Positions 48,741 through 50,582 of a stretch of DNA of 50,582 nt are shown here, piece by piece. Location: positions 1-50,582 of IMG/VR virus record IMGVR_UViG_3300027734_000105; one strand, 5' to 3'. A program made the translations under genes and the position numbers. The DNA comes from a virus. Position 1 is the stretch's first letter; each line of letters begins with the position of its first letter. The notes beneath the pieces were generated by a model that was not told where the DNA came from, searched no databases, and was given only the letters and a program-made list of their open reading frames with translations.

Positions 48741-49337
48741 ATGGCTTATCCTACCGTTAGCGCTCCGTATGGCCTAAAGCCTGTCAATCGAATTGACGGC
48801 ATGCCTTACGCCGGTGCTTTCCGTCAGATTCCCGTTGCTGCTTCGTTTGCTACTGCTATCTTCTTTGGAGATACGGTTCAAATTGACAGTGATGGCTATC
48901 TGATTAAATCAACCACTACCAACTCGGGTACTATCGTCGGCGTTTGCATGGGCGGTCAGTATGTCAACTCTAGCGGTCAAACCGTTCAGGGTCAGTACCT
49001 ACCGGCTTCTATCTCGACCTCGACTAACCTTGCATACGCATACGTAATTGATGATCCTATGGCCCTGTTCAAGGTCGCCGTGGTTTCGTCTGGTACGACC
49101 ATGAGTTCCGCAGGGCGCACTGTGGTGGGTACTAACTTGGCTTTGGTATTGAACGCTGGCAGCACCACCACTGGTGATTCTGCTTTCGCCGTTACCTTGA
49201 CCGGTGCTGGTACTACCGCAACTATCCCAATCCGTGTTATCGACGTAGTGCCTGAAACTGCTACCGCAGCCGACACTTACACCGAGCTATTGGTGAAGAT
49301 TAACACTCACCAATATAACAACACCACTGGTGTTTAA
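48741..49337 (+). CDS. Putative head decoration/minor capsid protein
   Basis: About 198 aa from the ATG at 48741, which has GGAG 7 bases upstream; a TTG start at 48729 is rejected. Thr/Ser/Val-rich and beta-strand dominated (for example SISTSTNLAYAYVIDD), with NRIDGMPYAGAFRQIPV near the start. This composition suits a trimeric capsid decoration or fibre-like head protein, consistent with its position immediately before the capsid gene. Assignment is by composition and context. Confidence 0.6.
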   Translation: MAYPTVSAPYGLKPVNRIDGMPYAGAFRQIPVAASFATAIFFGDTVQIDSDGYLIKSTTTNSGTIVGVCMGGQYVNSSGQTVQGQYLPASISTSTNLAYAYVIDDPMALFKVAVVSSGTTMSSAGRTVVGTNLALVLNAGSTTTGDSAFAVTLTGAGTTATIPIRVIDVVPETATAADTYTELLVKINTHQYNNTTGV

Positions 49338-49347
49338 GGAGTAAATC

Positions 49348-50262
49348 ATGGCTATTTCACGCGCACAACTACTTAAAGAGTTGCTTCCCGGTCTGAACGC
49401 TTTGTTCGGCCTTGAGTATGCTACCTACCAAGAAGAGCACAAGGAACTCTACGAAACTGAGACCTCCGAGCGTTCTTTTGAAGAGGAAACCAAGCTGTCT
49501 GGCTTTAGTGCTGCACCGGTTAAGAACGAGGGTTCTGCCATCCAGTACGACAATGCACAGGAAGCATGGACTGCACGCTACAACCACGAAACCATCGCTT
49601 TGGGCTTCTCCCTGACGGAAGAGGCAATCGAAGACAATCTGTATGACAGCTTGTCCGCTCGTTACACCAAGGCTCTGGCTCGCGGTATGGCGTACACCAA
49701 GCAAACCAAGGCTGCTGCGGTTCTGAACAACGGCTTCACTAACTCCGCTGCATACTACGGCGGCGACGGTGTACCTCTGTTTAGCACTGCTCACCCGCTG
49801 ATTAGCGGCGGCACTAACAGCAATCGTCCTTCCACTAACGCTGACCTGAACGAGACTTCTTTGGAAGCCGCCGTTATTCAGATCGCTGCTTGGACTGATG
49901 AGCGCGGTTTGCTGATTGCAGCTAAGCCCAAGAAGCTGATTGTTCCTCCTGCTCTGCAGTTCGTTGCTACCCGTCTGTTGGAAACCAGCCTCCGTGTTGG
50001 CACTACCGACAACGATATCAACGCGTTGAAGAACAATGGTTCGATCCCCGAAGGCTACACCGTCAACCACTACCTGACCGATACCAATGGCTGGTACTTG
50101 ACGACTGACGTTCCTAACGGTCTGAAGCACTTCGTTCGTACTCCGCTGGCTAACAGCATGGACGGCGACTTCGACACCGGTAACGTCCGTTACAAGTCCC
50201 GCGAGCGTTATTCGTTCGGCTGGTCTGACCCTCTGGGTATGTTCGGTTCACCCGGCGCTTAA
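49348..50262 (+). CDS. Major capsid protein (HK97-type candidate)
   Basis: A 304-aa protein with AAGGAG 7 bases before the ATG and a strong terminator after it, fitting a highly expressed gene. Features: a helical N-terminal arm (LLKELLPGLNALFGLEY), an E-loop-like region with ETSERSFEEETKL, and a later GVPLFSTAHPL followed by a helical-beta C-terminal domain ending FGWSDPLGMFGSPGA. Length and layout fit an HK97-fold capsid protein of the Mu gpT-like branch. Unlike its neighbours, codon use is strongly C-ending in several stretches, which fits high expression. Confidence 0.85.
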   Translation: MAISRAQLLKELLPGLNALFGLEYATYQEEHKELYETETSERSFEEETKLSGFSAAPVKNEGSAIQYDNAQEAWTARYNHETIALGFSLTEEAIEDNLYDSLSARYTKALARGMAYTKQTKAAAVLNNGFTNSAAYYGGDGVPLFSTAHPLISGGTNSNRPSTNADLNETSLEAAVIQIAAWTDERGLLIAAKPKKLIVPPALQFVATRLLETSLRVGTTDNDINALKNNGSIPEGYTVNHYLTDTNGWYLTTDVPNGLKHFVRTPLANSMDGDFDTGNVRYKSRERYSFGWSDPLGMFGSPGA

Positions 50263-50273
50263 GCTGGGGTTGA

Positions 50274-50303
50274 GAAAAGGGGCCTTGTGCCCCTTTTCTT
50301 TTT
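50274..50303 (+). terminator. Terminator after the major capsid gene
   Basis: AAAAGGGGC-N5-GCCCCTTTT then CTTTTT. Strong GC stem with U tract 12 bases after the capsid stop, a usual way to raise capsid expression over the genes behind. Confidence 0.93.
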
Positions 50304-50334
50304 GGTGTATATTGTTCCCATTCCGGGGTTACCG

Positions 50335-50379
50335 GCGCATCAAACTAGTCCCGGCTAGACGACATACCGATTGATGCGC
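50335..50379 (+). promoter_or_regulatory. Structured leader hairpin before the last gene
   Basis: GCGCATCAA and TTGATGCGC perfect 9-bp arms around a 27-base loop that itself contains CTAG-N6-CTAG. It lies in the leader between the capsid terminator and the 50404 gene. Too short and without the arms of a tRNA. Confidence 0.65.
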
Positions 50380-50403
50380 TCTACTTGTATGTGAGGATTT
50401 ATC

Positions 50404-50582
50404 ATGGGATTCGCTACTCATCTTGGCCCGTGGCTGCTTGGCACTGTTCGCAACACCACTGGCACTACCGTCGGCACTATTGAAAACTGTGGCGCGACCA
50501 TGGTTTCTCAGACCTTTAAAAAGAACTACACCGGTCAAGCTGCCTCGGCAACCACTGACACTATCTGTGTTCTCCCTGCTGG
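50404..50582 (+). CDS. Virion-type structural protein, truncated by the window edge
   Basis: An open frame of 59 codons running off the right edge. It starts MGFATHLGPWLLGTVRNTTG and continues Thr/Gly-rich, which is usual for phage head-decoration or head-tail proteins. GAGGA precedes the ATG. It is separated from the capsid gene by a terminator and a hairpin leader, so it may have separate expression control. The C-terminus is not visible. Confidence 0.65.
   Translation, partial: MGFATHLGPWLLGTVRNTTGTTVGTIENCGATMVSQTFKKNYTGQAASATTDTICVLPA

Noticed and set aside
50335-50379. tRNA gene
   Set aside because: Only one acceptor-like stem; no anticodon or T arm of proper length, and only 45 bases long.
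1-50582. Lysogeny module (integrase, CI/Cro pair, attachment site)
   Set aside because: None seen; the only HTH proteins are a single small protein and a DUF3310 fusion inside the replication region.

Overview
The window is a stretch of a lytic, double-stranded DNA tailed phage, most likely podovirus-like. It has no integrase, no bacterial core genes and no rRNA or tRNA. It has the standard virion set (terminase large subunit, portal, scaffold, HK97-type capsid candidate, very large ejection-type internal proteins, holin, endolysin) and a replication set (family A DNA polymerase, primase-helicase, SNF2 helicase, nucleases). The host cannot be read directly. Near-perfect sigma-70 promoters (TTGACA-17-GATAAT) and strong Shine-Dalgarno sites point to a Gram-negative, probably proteobacterial host. 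The gene style resembles uncultivated freshwater phages. This is family resemblance from memory, not a database result.

Layout. Plus strand, 1-17,022: tail of an upstream gene, holin, M15 endolysin, a 703-aa head/tail structural protein, and four further virion proteins ending in a 2,493-aa polyvalent protein with an embedded HExxH site. Minus strand, 41,531 down to 17,019: early and replication genes. They read as (i) three small tandem transcription units at 39.4-41.6 kb, each with its own promoter and terminator; (ii) a 0.7-kb gene-free region at 38.78-39.48 kb packed with short repeats, a candidate origin or master control region; (iii) many small accessory genes at 36.6-38.7 kb; (iv) a DUF3150-like / MoxR AAA+ / VWA-metallopeptidase cluster at 30.3-36.5 kb; (v) VRR-NUC nuclease, DUF3310, DNA polymerase and a run of translationally coupled microgenes at 24.6-30.3 kb; (vi) Cas4-like nuclease, SNF2 helicase, ssDNA-binding-like protein, HTH protein and primase-helicase at 17.0-24.6 kb. 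Plus strand, 41,790 to the right edge: terminase small and large subunits, portal, GroES-like protein, scaffold, decoration-like protein and capsid, a terminator, then a structural gene cut by the window edge.

The leftward early genes and rightward late genes diverge around 41.6-41.8 kb, where opposing sigma-70 promoters sit. They converge at 17.02 kb, where the last codons of both operons share one CTAG. No phage RNA polymerase is visible here, so the host enzyme probably transcribes these genes, with palindromic sites at the promoters likely setting the timing. The genes joining the two window ends (tail tube, fibres) lie outside.

The most unusual parts are the tandem promoter-operator-gene-terminator cassettes with a shared boundary element, the adjacent repeat-dense non-coding region, the phage MoxR/VWA cluster, and a perfect palindrome over the -35 of the late promoter, whose predicted start site coincides with the ATG of the first late gene.
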